A stretch of DNA of 64,000 bases from Fibrisoma limi BUZ 3 (GCF_000296815.2 NZ_CAIT01000009.1:124001-188000), one strand, 5' to 3'. Numbered from the stretch's first letter, positions 41,177-50,931 are shown. The notes: generated by a model not told the origin, from the letters alone. Program-made: numbers and translations.

Positions 41177-42499
41177 TTACTTTTCGAATTCAACTACGTA
41201 CTCCGAAAGGTACACACTCTTTTCGGGTAGGATATCTTTAACGAAGAGCCGGGCTTTCTGACCAAGCTTCAGGCAGGTACGCTTTTGGGCAATGTCCTCG
41301 GGCGTGTTCATCGGTTGCAGCGAGGGGTACCACAAAAAATGCCCGGGTCGGCTCAGGAGCAACTGCGGTTTGCTCCATTGCTGGGCGTTATCGCCCTTGC
41401 CCAGGTCAGCGTTGGTGTTGAAGGAAATGAAGATGTCGCTGCCCGCCCAAGACGGTCCAACTACCTTACCCATTAGCATCACCCAGGCATTGAGGTACGT
41501 GTTCCAGCTTACCGATGGTCCCCAGTGGAATCCCCCTGTAGGCGACGAAGCGGCACCACCTCCTTCCGCCCGTGGAATCTGAAGCGAGGCTATGGGCGCA
41601 CCAATGCCGTTGGGCAAGGCATTGAAGCCACGACCATCCCAGCGCCGGGCTTTCCCGACCGGGTTGTCCAGATCCGACAGCCGGATACGCGCTACGCTGA
41701 TGCACTGGCCCTTGTATTCGTTTTCAGGTCGGTAAGTCGCCGGCTGGTACGTACCGGGATAGCCGTATTCGCCGTAAAACAGGTACAGGTAATCACCACT
41801 GGCCACGGCCGACGGATCGCCCACGCCCCCGGCGAAGGTGTTCGACGTATTGTGCGGCTTCAGAATCATCCGGGGCTGGAGGTCCTCAATGAACAGGCCG
41901 CGGTTATCCCAGCTTCGACCACCATCGGTCGATTTCATGATGCCGATCCGGCACACGGCCGCCGGAGACGTTGGGCCTTTTAGCCCCTGCGGCCAGTTTT
42001 TGTTGATATAGCCTTCGCCGGTTTTCGGGTCGTAAGGCAGCGTTGACGGGTAGTTTTCGTTGTGGTAAACCGCGTAGAGCGTTCTGCCGGAACGGTCACG
42101 AGCATCCTGATAAACGGTTTCGAACCAGACAGCCCCGTGTAGCCCGGCTTTACCGATGGGCGCATTGTCGGGTATTTTGGGCGTACGGAACTCCTCAGCC
42201 TTTCGGCTGAACGCTTCGTCGGCGTTTCGTCCATCCGCAAACTTCAGGTCGTCAGCATAGCCCCAGAGCGGGTCCTCGCCGTGCTTGCCCGGAAAAATCC
42301 GGAACGTATCGCCAACCCAGGCTTCGGCCATGTTACAGTCGACGAAGGAGTTGAAATAAAACGTCTGGCCAGGTACCAGTTTAAATTTAGGCGTAGCGGT
42401 GGGTCGGTCAACGGAAAGCTGGCTCACCGGCAAAAAGCCGACTCCAACGATGAGCATCCCACCCACCGCGGCTACTGCGAGCATTCTCTGTACGTTCAT
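41177..42499 (-). CDS. Secreted propeller-like protein with an Asp-box
   Basis: A 440-residue protein with an N-terminal signal/anchor segment (about 1-25). It contains a sialidase-type Asp-box (STDGGRSWDNRG) and repeated strands such as VGDPSAVASGDYLYLFYGEYG and SVSWNTYLNAWVMLMGKVVG. These suggest a five- or six-bladed propeller like those of sialidases and family 43/117-type glycosidases. Catalytic residues cannot be assigned. It should act in the periplasm or at the surface, probably on sugars. No carbohydrate genes surround it. Family name not recognised. Confidence 0.75.
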   Translation of the reverse strand: MNVQRMLAVAAVGGMLIVGVGFLPVSQLSVDRPTATPKFKLVPGQTFYFNSFVDCNMAEAWVGDTFRIFPGKHGEDPLWGYADDLKFADGRNADEAFSRKAEEFRTPKIPDNAPIGKAGLHGAVWFETVYQDARDRSGRTLYAVYHNENYPSTLPYDPKTGEGYINKNWPQGLKGPTSPAAVCRIGIMKSTDGGRSWDNRGLFIEDLQPRMILKPHNTSNTFAGGVGDPSAVASGDYLYLFYGEYGYPGTYQPATYRPENEYKGQCISVARIRLSDLDNPVGKARRWDGRGFNALPNGIGAPIASLQIPRAEGGGAASSPTGGFHWGPSVSWNTYLNAWVMLMGKVVGPSWAGSDIFISFNTNADLGKGDNAQQWSKPQLLLSRPGHFLWYPSLQPMNTPEDIAQKRTCLKLGQKARLFVKDILPEKSVYLSEYVVEFEK

Positions 42500-42546
42500 G
42501 GGCCTAAAAGCTCAGGCGCCGTCGGTTTTACTAATCGCCTGAACAC

Positions 42547-42632
42547 AACGAACCGGCGTGTCTGTCGGATTGATTTGTTTCAACATCTAGTCAGTTGTCT
42601 CCACGCCAATCCGGCAAACACACCGGTTCGTT
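42547..42632. repeat. Spaced inverted repeat before the propeller gene
   Basis: AACGAACCGG (42547-42556) and CCGGTTCGTT (42623-42632) are exact complements 66 bases apart, in the 151-base gap between htpG and the secreted propeller gene. The long spacing makes a hairpin weak. It may be two copies of an operator half. Confidence 0.35.
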
Positions 42633-42650
42633 CGCCATATTCACAATTTA

Positions 42651-44525
42651 CTACAGCGTTTCCACCGTCCGGCGCACAAAAGCCGTCAGATCGGCTCCCG
42701 ACAGCATGTTCTGCGACAGCAGGGCCAGGTCGTACACCTGCTTGATCAGCGCTTTGCGGGTATCTTCGCTCTCCGTCGCCAGGATCTTACCAGCCAGCGG
42801 GTGGTTGGCATTTACGACCACGTTGTAGTTCATCGGCAGATTACCGTAGAACGACTGCTCACCGGCCAGCGTCGACATATCCTTCATCCGACGCAGAAAC
42901 TCCGGCTGCGTAATGGTGACGGGCAGTTCGTCGGTGGGCTGGGCTTCTACACTCACCGTCAGCGCCTTGCTATCCAGCACCTGCTCAAACAACTCTTTCA
43001 GTTTCGTCCGGTCGTCTTCCGAAAGTACGCTTTCGCTGTTCAGCCCCTTGTCGACAAGCTTGTCCAGCGTATCGGCATCAACCCGCTTGAAGGTCGTCTT
43101 CTCGAGCTTGTATTCAATGCTGTTGATGAAGTGCGGATCGATCACGTTATCGAACAGCACGACGTCGTAGCCGCGCCGACGCGCCGACTCGATGTAGGCA
43201 TCCTGCTGTTTGCGATCCGTCGCGTACAGAATCACGAGCGTATCGTTTTTGTCGGTCTGATTGACCTGGTACTGCTCGCGGTATTCGTCGAAGGTGTAAT
43301 ACGTCCCCTCCGTGTTTTTCAGCAGGACAAACGACTTAGCTTTTTCCCAGAACTTCTCGTCGCTGAGGGCACCGTATTTGATGAACAGCCCGATGTCATC
43401 GAACTTCTCTTCAAACGCTTTCCGGTCGGCTTTAAACAGGTCACTCAGTTTGTCGGCTACTTTCCGGGTGATATAGCCGTTGATTTTCTTCACGTTCGCA
43501 TCGGCCTGCAGAAAGCTTCGCGATACGTTCAGCGGAATATCAGGCGAATCGATGACGCCGTGCAGCATCATCAGGAAGTCGGGCACTACGTCCTTTACTT
43601 CGTCGGTGATGAAGACCTGCCGACTGTAGAGCTGAATTTTTTCACGCTGGAACCGGAGTTCATTCTTGACGCGGGGGAAGTACAGAATCCCGGTCAGGTT
43701 GAACGGATAATCGACATTCAGGTGAATCCAGAACAGCGGCTCTTCCGACATGGGGTACAGCTCGCGGTAGAATGTCTTGTAGTCCTCATCGGAAAGATCC
43801 GAAGGAGCTTTGGTCCAGATCGGCGTGGTGTTATTAACCACCTCTCCGTCGAACTCGATGGATACAGGCAGGAACCGGGCGTACTTGTCCAGAATGCCCC
43901 GTAGTCGCCCTTTGTTCAGGAACTCCTCGGAGTCAGGAGCAATATGCAGAATTACGTCCGTACCCCGTTCAGCGCGGTCGGCGGGGGTCAGTTCAAACTC
44001 CGTCGAGCCGTCGCAAACCCAACGGGCGCCCGACTGGTCGGCCCCATTCGCTCCTTCGCGGTAGGATTTAGTCACGATCTCGACTTTTTCGGCCACCATA
44101 AACGCCGAATAGAAGCCCAGTCCGAAGTGTCCAATGATAGCGCCTTTATCATCGGTTTTGTCCTTGTACTTCTCTAAAAATTCGGTTGCACCAGAGAACG
44201 CAATCTGGTTGATATATTTCTTGATTTCGTCGGCCGTCATACCGATACCATTATCGCTGACGGTGATCGTTTTGGCTTCCTCGTTCAGCGATACGGTCAC
44301 TTTCAGGTCACCCAGCTCGCCCCCAAACTCGCCAAACGATGCCAGTTGGCGAAGTTTCTGCGTTGCATCGACGGCGTTGGAAACCAATTCCCGCAGGAAG
44401 ATTTCGTGGTCCGAGTAAAGGAATTTTTTGATAATTGGGAAAATGTTCTCGGTATGGATCGAGATCTGGCCCCGCGTGGATTCGCCCCGCGTGGCACCAT
44501 CCTTTTCGTTTTGTACTGCTTCCAT
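42651..44525 (-). CDS. htpG: Molecular chaperone HtpG (Hsp90)
   Basis: A full-length bacterial Hsp90 of 624 residues. The ATPase domain has FLRELVSNAVDATQKLR (Asn/Asp ATP ligands), VSDNGIGMTADEI and GHFGLGFYSAFMVAEKVEI, the lid glycine motif. The middle domain has LYFPRVKNELRF-like LYFPRVKNELR and SRSFLQADANVKKI with the catalytic Arg. The C-terminal dimerisation domain ends at about 624. It works as a cytosolic ATP-dependent chaperone dimer, usually induced by heat. I see no CIRCE element in the leader. Confidence 0.97.
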   Translation of the reverse strand: MEAVQNEKDGATRGESTRGQISIHTENIFPIIKKFLYSDHEIFLRELVSNAVDATQKLRQLASFGEFGGELGDLKVTVSLNEEAKTITVSDNGIGMTADEIKKYINQIAFSGATEFLEKYKDKTDDKGAIIGHFGLGFYSAFMVAEKVEIVTKSYREGANGADQSGARWVCDGSTEFELTPADRAERGTDVILHIAPDSEEFLNKGRLRGILDKYARFLPVSIEFDGEVVNNTTPIWTKAPSDLSDEDYKTFYRELYPMSEEPLFWIHLNVDYPFNLTGILYFPRVKNELRFQREKIQLYSRQVFITDEVKDVVPDFLMMLHGVIDSPDIPLNVSRSFLQADANVKKINGYITRKVADKLSDLFKADRKAFEEKFDDIGLFIKYGALSDEKFWEKAKSFVLLKNTEGTYYTFDEYREQYQVNQTDKNDTLVILYATDRKQQDAYIESARRRGYDVVLFDNVIDPHFINSIEYKLEKTTFKRVDADTLDKLVDKGLNSESVLSEDDRTKLKELFEQVLDSKALTVSVEAQPTDELPVTITQPEFLRRMKDMSTLAGEQSFYGNLPMNYNVVVNANHPLAGKILATESEDTRKALIKQVYDLALLSQNMLSGADLTAFVRRTVETL

Positions 44526-44774
44526 ATCAATTGTTGACTAGTTGACTGGTTATATCCCTGACCGGGCGGTCGTCAAATCCTGTTCCAGACGCCAGCCCGG
44601 CTGACAGATTGGCAGAATTTGCTGGAAAGATTTATCCTATTTATTCAATAGCCGCTGCCTGTCTCCCATTGAGTAATCGCCGGGTACTCACCATTCAGAT
44701 AATGTATCCAACAGTTGAGAACACAAAACCGGTAGTTCACGCATAATCGGTTTCACAGCCCTTTCGGCTCCGGG

Positions 44775-44782
44775 TAATTTTG
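44775..44782 (+). promoter_or_regulatory. -7 promoter box for the diheme cytochrome operon
   Basis: TAATTTTG matches TAnnTTTG exactly, 20 bases before the GTG start at 44803. The rest of the 277-base gap upstream holds nothing else I can support. Confidence 0.6.
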
Positions 44783-44802
44783 ATCGTGCTGAGACCTACA
44801 CT

Positions 44803-45804
44803 GTGAAACGCGCTGCCTCTTTTTTACTACTCAACTGCCTGATGAGCTGTGTCCACCCTACCGTCCAAACGGACAAGGGGGAATCACTCCGCACCATCAC
44901 CGTGAAGCCGACGCCCGCCCGGATTGAGCGCGGGCGGTACCTGGCCAATCACGTGGCAGCCTGCCTGGATTGCCATTCCCGACGCGACTGGACGCGACTG
45001 GCCGGGCCGATCAAATCGGGTACACTGGGCGCCGGTGGCGAAGAATACGGAAAAAATTACGGCCTGCCGGGTCGTATCTACGGCCGGAATCTAACCCCAT
45101 CGGCGCTGAGCGACTGGACCGACGGCGACCTGCTGGTAGCTATCACTACCGGGGTAAACAAACAGGGCAAGCCGTTGTTTCCGCTGATGCCGTACCGCAA
45201 CTATCACCAGATGCGGCTGGATGATGCTGTAGCCATTGTTGCGTATCTCCGCACGCTCGATCCCATTGCCAATGACGTTCCAACCGCCCGCGTACCGGCC
45301 CCCATTCGGCTGGGGTTACGCCTGATGCCCCACCGGGCCGTTCTCAGGACGGACACAACGGCGCTGTCGGGTGTCGCATATGGCCGCTACCTCACGCAAA
45401 TGGCCGGCTGTGCCGACTGTCATACCCGCCGGATCATGGGAAAACTGGTTGCGAAAGCTCCGTTTGCAGGTGGTATGGCAGTTCAGGTGACCGGTGGAGT
45501 TGTTCAATCGGCAAACATCACCCCCGAACCTGAAACCGGTATTGGTCGCTGGACACAGCAGGATTTCATTAATCGGTTCAAAGCCTACGACCCGACGCAT
45601 TTCATAGCCCCGTCCGTCGGCGATGGCTTCAATACGGTCATGCCGTGGACCTTGTACGCGGGAATGACAGAGACCGATCTCGGCGCTATCTACGACTACC
45701 TGCGGACGGTCCCTCCCGTGAAACATCAAGTCATTGTATTCTCGGCCACGAACAACAAACAACGTACTAAAACGGACCGTCTGTCCAACCCCAAAAGCGA
45801 ATGA
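44803..45804 (+). CDS. Diheme cytochrome c, exported
   Basis: A 333-residue protein from GTG 44803. A signal peptide with a lipobox-like LMSC (Cys16) suggests a lipoprotein. Two CXXCH heme sites are present: CLDCH (54-58) and CADCH (203-207), each in a cytochrome c domain with downstream Met candidates (PLFPLMPYRNY; VGDGFNTVMPW). It resembles the cytochrome subunit of membrane dehydrogenases and would pass electrons to the respiratory chain. Its stop overlaps the first ATG of the TonB receptor reading frame (ATGA at 45801), so both are cotranscribed. The heme would be attached by a Ccm system such as the one at 56 kb. Confidence 0.88.
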   Translation: MKRAASFLLLNCLMSCVHPTVQTDKGESLRTITVKPTPARIERGRYLANHVAACLDCHSRRDWTRLAGPIKSGTLGAGGEEYGKNYGLPGRIYGRNLTPSALSDWTDGDLLVAITTGVNKQGKPLFPLMPYRNYHQMRLDDAVAIVAYLRTLDPIANDVPTARVPAPIRLGLRLMPHRAVLRTDTTALSGVAYGRYLTQMAGCADCHTRRIMGKLVAKAPFAGGMAVQVTGGVVQSANITPEPETGIGRWTQQDFINRFKAYDPTHFIAPSVGDGFNTVMPWTLYAGMTETDLGAIYDYLRTVPPVKHQVIVFSATNNKQRTKTDRLSNPKSE

Positions 45805-45851
45805 CTCAGCGTATGCTCAACCCACTCTATTCTATAAACCTTTCGTTCAAC

Positions 45852-48281
45852 ATGCTACGACTCCTGCTTCTGCTGCTCATCCCGACCGGTTTTGCCGTTG
45901 CGCAACCGTTTTCCATCAAAGGCTCAGTAACGGGCGCTGACCAAAAACCCGTGGAGGGTGCCGTCGTTTCCCTGCTTCGCTCAACTGATTCGTCATTCGT
46001 CAAAGGTGCACTGGTGGATGGCAATGGATCATTTGCAATAGCCAATTTGCCGGCCGGCAATTTCCGCCTGTCGGTGAGTTACCTGGGCTATCAGAACTAC
46101 CTGAGCCAACCGATCCTGCTGGACGAACAGCACCCGAGTGCAGATCTACCGGCAATAGCATTGCAACCCGCCGAGAAAAGTCTGAGCGAAGTGCGTGTTG
46201 TGGCAAAGAAGCCGTTTGTGGAGCAGCGCATTGATCGCGTCGTAGTGAATCCTGACGCACTCATCAGCAACGCAGGCACGACCTCGCTCGACGTACTTGA
46301 AAAAGCACCGGGCGTACAGGTTGATGCCAACGGGGTGATTAGTCTGCAGGGCCGGGCGGGGGTGGTCGTGTTCGTGGACGATAAACCGACGTATCTGTCA
46401 GCGGGCGAACTGGCTAACTACCTGCGTTCATTACCGTCGGGGTCGATCGAAACAATTGAGATCATGACAAATCCACCCGCGAAATACGACGCGGCCGGCA
46501 ACGCGGGTGTTATCAACATCCGGTTGAAAAAGACGAAAGCGCGGGGGCTGAACGGAGGCTGGAACGTTAGCTATGGTCAGGGTCGTTATTTCCGCAGCAA
46601 CAACAGCGCGAATCTAAACTACCGCACCGGTAATCTCAACTTTTTCGGGAATGCCAGCCTGAACGCTAACAACATGTACCAGGACCTGACCATCTGGCGC
46701 GAGTACTTCGCCCCGACCGGTCAGAAACAATCAGGTTTTACACAAAACTCCTACATCCGGCGTCGGATGAACAGCGCAAACCTTAAGGCTGGCGTAGACT
46801 GGTACGTATCAAAAAAATCGACGCTTGGGCTGGTTTTGAGCGGGTTCTACAACCCGGGCAGCTCCACCGTAACCAACAATGCCCGCGTATTCGACGCCAA
46901 CGGTGGGGTAACGGCCCGGGTGGAAGCCTTCACGCCATCTGACCGGCTGCTGGACAACAAAACCGCCAACCTGAACTACGCGTATAAATTCGATAGCAGC
47001 GGGCGCGAGCTATCCATTAATCTGGACTACCTCACTTACGGCTCCAACACCGATCAGTCGCTGATCAATACCGTGTTTGCCACCGATCAGCCCGTCGAAA
47101 AAACCATTCTGGAGTCATCATTGCCGTCTACGATCAATATCCGTACGGCCAAAGCCGACTACGTACATCCATTGGCCAAAGGCAGCAAGGTCGAAGCAGG
47201 TATAAAGCGCAGCGATATCGAAACCGACAACGTAGCCAATTTCGTCGACGTAGTGGGCAGTGTACGCCGACCTAACTACGAGTTTTCGAACAACTTTACG
47301 TACAACGAAGCCATTAATGCAGGCTATGTGAACTATAGCCTTGAGCGCAAACGGTTTACGATGCAGGCCGGACTACGTTTCGAGAACACGGCCATTCGGG
47401 GAGAGCAGCTGGGCAACGAGATGGTAAACGATTCGTCGTTCAGCCGGCAGTACAATAGCCTATTCCCAACGTTTTACGCGACGTACCGGCTCGATTCGGC
47501 AGGTAAACATCAACTGCGGTTTTCGTACGGTCGACGGATCGACCGACCCAACTACCAGTCGATGAACCCGTTCACGTACCCGCTGGACCGGTTTACGCTC
47601 TACGGCGGTAATCCCTACCTGCGGCCTACGTACTCCGACAACCTGGAGTTTTCGCACACCTTCAACAACGCCGTCACGACAACGCTACGGTACAGTGAGG
47701 CCCGCGACGTAATCTTCGAGACGATCCAGCAGGGTGATCAGATCTTTTACAGCCGTCCGGGTAATTTTGGCAAGCAGATCAGCTACGGCATTGCCCTCAA
47801 CGGCACCTGGCAACCCGCCAAGTGGTGGACACTACAGGTGTACTCCGAAGTGATGTACAACCGCTTCCAGGCTAATCTGTACAATCAGCAAGTAGACAAC
47901 AAGGGAACGTACTGGTATGTCGCCCCGACGAACCAGTTTCGGCTAGGTGCCAACTGGAGCGCCGAGCTGGCCGGTACGTACCAGACACGGGCCTACGCAG
48001 GTCAGTTCATCGTTATTCCCATCGGTCAGGTTCGGGCGGGCGTATCAAAAACGGTCTGGAAAAATAAAGGCACCCTCAAACTGGCCGTCAGCGATCTGTT
48101 TTATACAAACCAGGTAGGCGGAAACATCCAGGGCCTGGGCAACTCCACCGCCCGCTGGTACAGCTACCTCGACAGCCGCGTGGCTACCATTTCTTTCGCG
48201 TACCGCTTCAACAGTGGACAAACCCTCCGGCAGCGGCAGACGGGCGGCTCGGAGAGTGAGCAGAGCCGGGTCAGAAGTTAA
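45852..48281 (+). CDS. TonB-dependent outer-membrane receptor
   Basis: An outer-membrane protein of 809 residues from ATG 45852 (MLRLLLLLLIPTGFAVAQ signal peptide); ATG 45801, overlapping the previous stop, would add 17 residues. Domain order: carboxypeptidase-regulatory-like domain (about 22-100, SIKGSVTGADQKPVEGAVVS), TonB plug (about 120-220, VLEKAPGVQVDANGVISLQG, VFVDDKPTYLS, IMTNPPAKYDAAGNAGVINI), then an OMP_b-brl_3-type barrel to the end (SYGRRIDRPNYQSMNPFTYPL, a segment). Ligand unknown. Coupling to a diheme cytochrome is unusual and may hint at a metal or redox-active substrate. Confidence 0.9.
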   Translation: MLRLLLLLLIPTGFAVAQPFSIKGSVTGADQKPVEGAVVSLLRSTDSSFVKGALVDGNGSFAIANLPAGNFRLSVSYLGYQNYLSQPILLDEQHPSADLPAIALQPAEKSLSEVRVVAKKPFVEQRIDRVVVNPDALISNAGTTSLDVLEKAPGVQVDANGVISLQGRAGVVVFVDDKPTYLSAGELANYLRSLPSGSIETIEIMTNPPAKYDAAGNAGVINIRLKKTKARGLNGGWNVSYGQGRYFRSNNSANLNYRTGNLNFFGNASLNANNMYQDLTIWREYFAPTGQKQSGFTQNSYIRRRMNSANLKAGVDWYVSKKSTLGLVLSGFYNPGSSTVTNNARVFDANGGVTARVEAFTPSDRLLDNKTANLNYAYKFDSSGRELSINLDYLTYGSNTDQSLINTVFATDQPVEKTILESSLPSTINIRTAKADYVHPLAKGSKVEAGIKRSDIETDNVANFVDVVGSVRRPNYEFSNNFTYNEAINAGYVNYSLERKRFTMQAGLRFENTAIRGEQLGNEMVNDSSFSRQYNSLFPTFYATYRLDSAGKHQLRFSYGRRIDRPNYQSMNPFTYPLDRFTLYGGNPYLRPTYSDNLEFSHTFNNAVTTTLRYSEARDVIFETIQQGDQIFYSRPGNFGKQISYGIALNGTWQPAKWWTLQVYSEVMYNRFQANLYNQQVDNKGTYWYVAPTNQFRLGANWSAELAGTYQTRAYAGQFIVIPIGQVRAGVSKTVWKNKGTLKLAVSDLFYTNQVGGNIQGLGNSTARWYSYLDSRVATISFAYRFNSGQTLRQRQTGGSESEQSRVRS

Positions 48282-48361
48282 TTTTTTAGTCCAGCAATCG
48301 TTTGTAAAAGGCAAGCGACTCTTAGCGAACAGGTCGGCGAGATAGATTGTTACGCCTGTGT

Positions 48362-48670
48362 ATGACCACACAGCCTTACACGGACATTAATCTCGCCGAT
48401 CTTGATTTACTACGCGAGGAGCCCAATACAGTCGTTGTCGACGTGCGCGACGAGTGGGAATTCGAGGAGTTTAACATGGGCGGGATAAATATACCCCTGC
48501 CCGACATCCGCGCCCGTAAAGCCGAATTAGAGCCATTCGACACACTCATTGTCATCTGCTCCAACGGCGTTCGCAGTCGGGTGGCGGCTAAGGATTTTCT
48601 ACGTCAACCCGAGTTACAGCACAAAGCTATCTACCACCTGCACGGCGGTTTGCTGGGCGATGAAGCCTGA
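48362..48670 (+). CDS. Rhodanese-like sulfurtransferase domain protein
   Basis: A single rhodanese domain of 102 residues from ATG 48362. It has VVDVRDEWEFEEFNMGGINIPLPDI (a segment) and the active loop ICSNGVRSRVAAK, with the persulfide-forming Cys followed five residues later by Arg. The family moves sulfane sulfur or acts as a binding module. It lies 80 bases after the TonB receptor on the same strand and may or may not be in that operon. It converges on the bestrophin gene with one base between the stops. Confidence 0.9.
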   Translation: MTTQPYTDINLADLDLLREEPNTVVVDVRDEWEFEEFNMGGINIPLPDIRARKAELEPFDTLIVICSNGVRSRVAAKDFLRQPELQHKAIYHLHGGLLGDEA

Positions 48671-48671
48671 C

Positions 48672-49601
48672 CTACGTTACGATGGTAAAACCGGCTTTGG
48701 CGGCCTGTTTCTCCACATGGGGCAGATGGATCTGTAAAATATCGTGCACGTTGACGCGAATCTGCTGGCTAAGCTGATTCAGGGGTAAATCGTTACGTTC
48801 GAGACCGAACGGATCTTCAATCTCCTCACCGATCAGTTCCAGCCCTACGAGGATATACGACGCAAACAGCACCATCGGGATGGTCAGGTAGCCATAGACG
48901 TCGATGATAGTAAACGGCAGCACGGCTACGTACAGCATGATAAACAGCTTGAGAAACAGGTTGTAGGAAAAGGGGATGGGCGTACTCTTGATCCGTTCGC
49001 AGATACCGCTCACATCCATCAGAACGGAGATCAGCTCATTAAGATTGATATGCTGTGATTCAGAAAAGTAGCCTCTTCGGTACAGCTCTTCCGTGTGTAC
49101 CCAGAGATGATTGGTAACACTGGCCGGTCCGTGTTCAATTTTACTCAGTTCACGTCGATCTTCATCTTCCAGCACATCCAGCTCGTCGGGATTGGGCCGA
49201 TCCCGAAGGTGGTTTTTCAGCGCAAACGGAAAGTTAGAAATAGCCTTGGCGAAAAACTGCCGGTTGGTGTCATCGTCATTGGGTAGAACAGCGTTATAAA
49301 AAATAGCCAGATTCCGGCAGCAGTTCACAAGAACACCCCACGTCCGGCGCCCTTCGTAGAAACGATCGTAGGCGGTGTTAGTACGAAAGATGAGCAACAG
49401 ACTAAGCAGAATACCCATAGCCTGCAGAAAAGAGCTGGGCGTATCTTTCAGCCGAAGGTCGTAATACCGAATTTCAACAACGCACACGGCAGCTACGTAG
49501 AGGCCCACTATGACCAGTTTGGCTAACAAGTCCTTTGCCGTGGGCCCCGTGTGAAAATGCCAGACGGCCGGCAGCCAGTCCTTCGATTTGTAAACAATCA
49601 T
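48672..49601 (-). CDS. Bestrophin family channel
   Basis: A 309-residue membrane protein of the bacterial bestrophin group. Typical features are the early DWLPAVWHFHTGPTAKDLL, the pore helix region LLLIFRTNTAYDRFYEGRRTWG and a soluble C-terminal part with GEEIEDPFGLERNDLPLNQ. Bacterial members form pentameric ion channels, usually for cations or chloride. About four membrane segments are visible. It is upstream of nothing on its strand and lies next to dapF in the same orientation, 55 bases apart. Confidence 0.92.
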   Translation of the reverse strand: MIVYKSKDWLPAVWHFHTGPTAKDLLAKLVIVGLYVAAVCVVEIRYYDLRLKDTPSSFLQAMGILLSLLLIFRTNTAYDRFYEGRRTWGVLVNCCRNLAIFYNAVLPNDDDTNRQFFAKAISNFPFALKNHLRDRPNPDELDVLEDEDRRELSKIEHGPASVTNHLWVHTEELYRRGYFSESQHINLNELISVLMDVSGICERIKSTPIPFSYNLFLKLFIMLYVAVLPFTIIDVYGYLTIPMVLFASYILVGLELIGEEIEDPFGLERNDLPLNQLSQQIRVNVHDILQIHLPHVEKQAAKAGFTIVT

Positions 49602-49656
49602 AGGTAGTAGTTACATGTTTCGCACAAACATTCCCCACCTATAACTGCGACTTTAC

Positions 49657-50430
49657 TCAAAGAGTTATTACCCCGTCAAAAACGCGTCTGGCCGGACCAA
49701 TCAGGTAGACATCGGTAAAGCCACCACCTTCTACGGGGTTGAACGACACGCGCAGATTCCCTCCTAATGTTTGAATAAACACCGGATCGGGCATGTTCAA
49801 CTGCCGGTGAACCACCAGCGCAGCCGCCGTTACGCCTGTACCGCAGGAGTAGGTTTCATCCTCCACTCCCCGCTCGTAAGTCCGGACAAACAGCGTATGA
49901 TCGTCCATGACCTGGACAAAGTTCACGTTCGTGCCCCCCGGCTGAAAAGCTTCCGAATACCGGATGGCTCGGCCTTCGCCTACTACGTCCATAGCCGCCA
50001 GGTCTTCGGCAAACTTGACGACGTGGGGCGAACCGGTATTCAGGAACGTGTGGCCAGGGTGCTGCTCCATACCGGCTACATCGTTCATCTTCAAAAAGAT
50101 TTCTTCTTCGCACACCACCGCTACGTGTTCACCATCAACGGCCCGGAAGCGGGTTTCGCTTTCGAACAAGCCCAGGTCGTGCGCAAACCGTACGATACAC
50201 CGCCCGCCATTACCGCACATGCTTCCTTCGGCGCCATCCGCATTGAAATACACCATCCGGAAGTCATACTCGGAATCGTTCTGAAGCAGAATCAGGCCAT
50301 CAGCCCCAATGCCGAACCGCCGGTGACATAACCGCTCGATGAAAGCCTGATCACCGGCCGGGAATGTCTGGTCGCGGTCGTCAACCAGCACAAAGTCATT
50401 GCCGGTTCCCTGGTATTTAAAGAAGTTCAT
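49657..50430 (-). CDS. dapF: Diaminopimelate epimerase
   Basis: A 257-residue enzyme converting LL- to meso-diaminopimelate for lysine and peptidoglycan. Both catalytic cysteines are present: CGNGGRC (GSMCGNGGRCIV) and YSCGTGVTAAALV. Substrate-binding FFKYQGTGNDFV and NTGSPHVV are also conserved. Length is normal. It is downstream of rplS on the same strand but a good intrinsic terminator separates them, so dapF probably has its own promoter or depends on read-through. Confidence 0.96.
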   Translation of the reverse strand: MNFFKYQGTGNDFVLVDDRDQTFPAGDQAFIERLCHRRFGIGADGLILLQNDSEYDFRMVYFNADGAEGSMCGNGGRCIVRFAHDLGLFESETRFRAVDGEHVAVVCEEEIFLKMNDVAGMEQHPGHTFLNTGSPHVVKFAEDLAAMDVVGEGRAIRYSEAFQPGGTNVNFVQVMDDHTLFVRTYERGVEDETYSCGTGVTAAALVVHRQLNMPDPVFIQTLGGNLRVSFNPVEGGGFTDVYLIGPARRVFDGVITL

Positions 50431-50437
50431 AGCTTAC

Positions 50438-50466
50438 AAAAAAAGCCGCCTTTTCAGGCAGCTTTT
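50438..50466 (-). terminator. Intrinsic terminator after rplS
   Basis: On the minus strand AAAAGC-t-GCC and GGC-g-GCTTTT pair around TGAAAA, one mismatch in the stem, followed by a run of seven U. It lies between rplS and dapF, both on the minus strand. Confidence 0.88.
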
Positions 50467-50487
50467 CAACAATGTGCTTGACAGCAA

Positions 50488-50868
50488 TTAGGCTGCTACT
50501 ACCTGTGTTACTTTTGCTTTCCGCTCTTTCACACGGGCAGCTTTACCCTGACGGCCGCGGAGGTAGAACAACCGCGCGCGACGTACTTTACCCATGCGTA
50601 CGATTTCAACCTTGTCGACGTTGGGAGACAGAGCCGGGAAAATCCGCTCTACGCCAATGCCGTTTGATACTTTGCGAACGGTAAACGTTTCACCGTTGGT
50701 ATTTGGGTTACGGCGCTGAATCACCGTACCTGTAAACACCTGAATACGCTCTTTATTGCCTTCGCGGATTTTGACGTGCACGTTTACGGTATCGCCGGAC
50801 CGGAAATCAGGCAGATTGGTGCGACGTTGTGCGTTGTCGGCCTCCACCAGTTTGATTAAGTCGTTCAT
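50488..50868 (-). CDS. rplS: 50S ribosomal protein L19
   Basis: A 126-residue ribosomal protein at the 30S/50S interface. It has the L19 pattern [26 protein letters not shown] (a segment), [30 protein letters not shown] and [21 protein letters not shown]. Usual neighbours rpsP, rimM and trmD are absent, so it is a separate unit as in many Bacteroidota. A -7 box and a small hairpin GATAG-cta-CTATC (50883-50895) lie in its 50-base leader. Confidence 0.97.
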   Translation of the reverse strand: MNDLIKLVEADNAQRRTNLPDFRSGDTVNVHVKIREGNKERIQVFTGTVIQRRNPNTNGETFTVRKVSNGIGVERIFPALSPNVDKVEIVRMGKVRRARLFYLRGRQGKAARVKERKAKVTQVVAA

Positions 50869-50923
50869 GACTGTATATATGTGATAGCTACTATCGCCAG
50901 ATAAGAATTTGCGAAATGAGCCG

Positions 50924-50931
50924 CAAATATA
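50924..50931 (-). promoter_or_regulatory. -7 promoter box for rplS
   Basis: The minus strand reads TATATTTG, an exact TAnnTTTG match, 55 bases before the rplS start. The leader RNA would include the GATAG/CTATC hairpin at 50883-50895, a possible site for feedback control. Confidence 0.65.

Noticed and set aside
42801-43904. Long open frame on the plus strand opposite htpG
   Set aside because: It is a shadow of htpG with no motif, and htpG is certain.
44609-44623. Sigma-54-like TTGGCAGAATTTGCT
   Set aside because: The GG to GC spacing is two bases too short, and an exact -7 box lies much closer to the downstream gene.
44538-44802. Possible gene or RNA in the gap before the diheme cytochrome
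   Set aside because: No open frame with sensible composition and no clear structure apart from the promoter box near its end.
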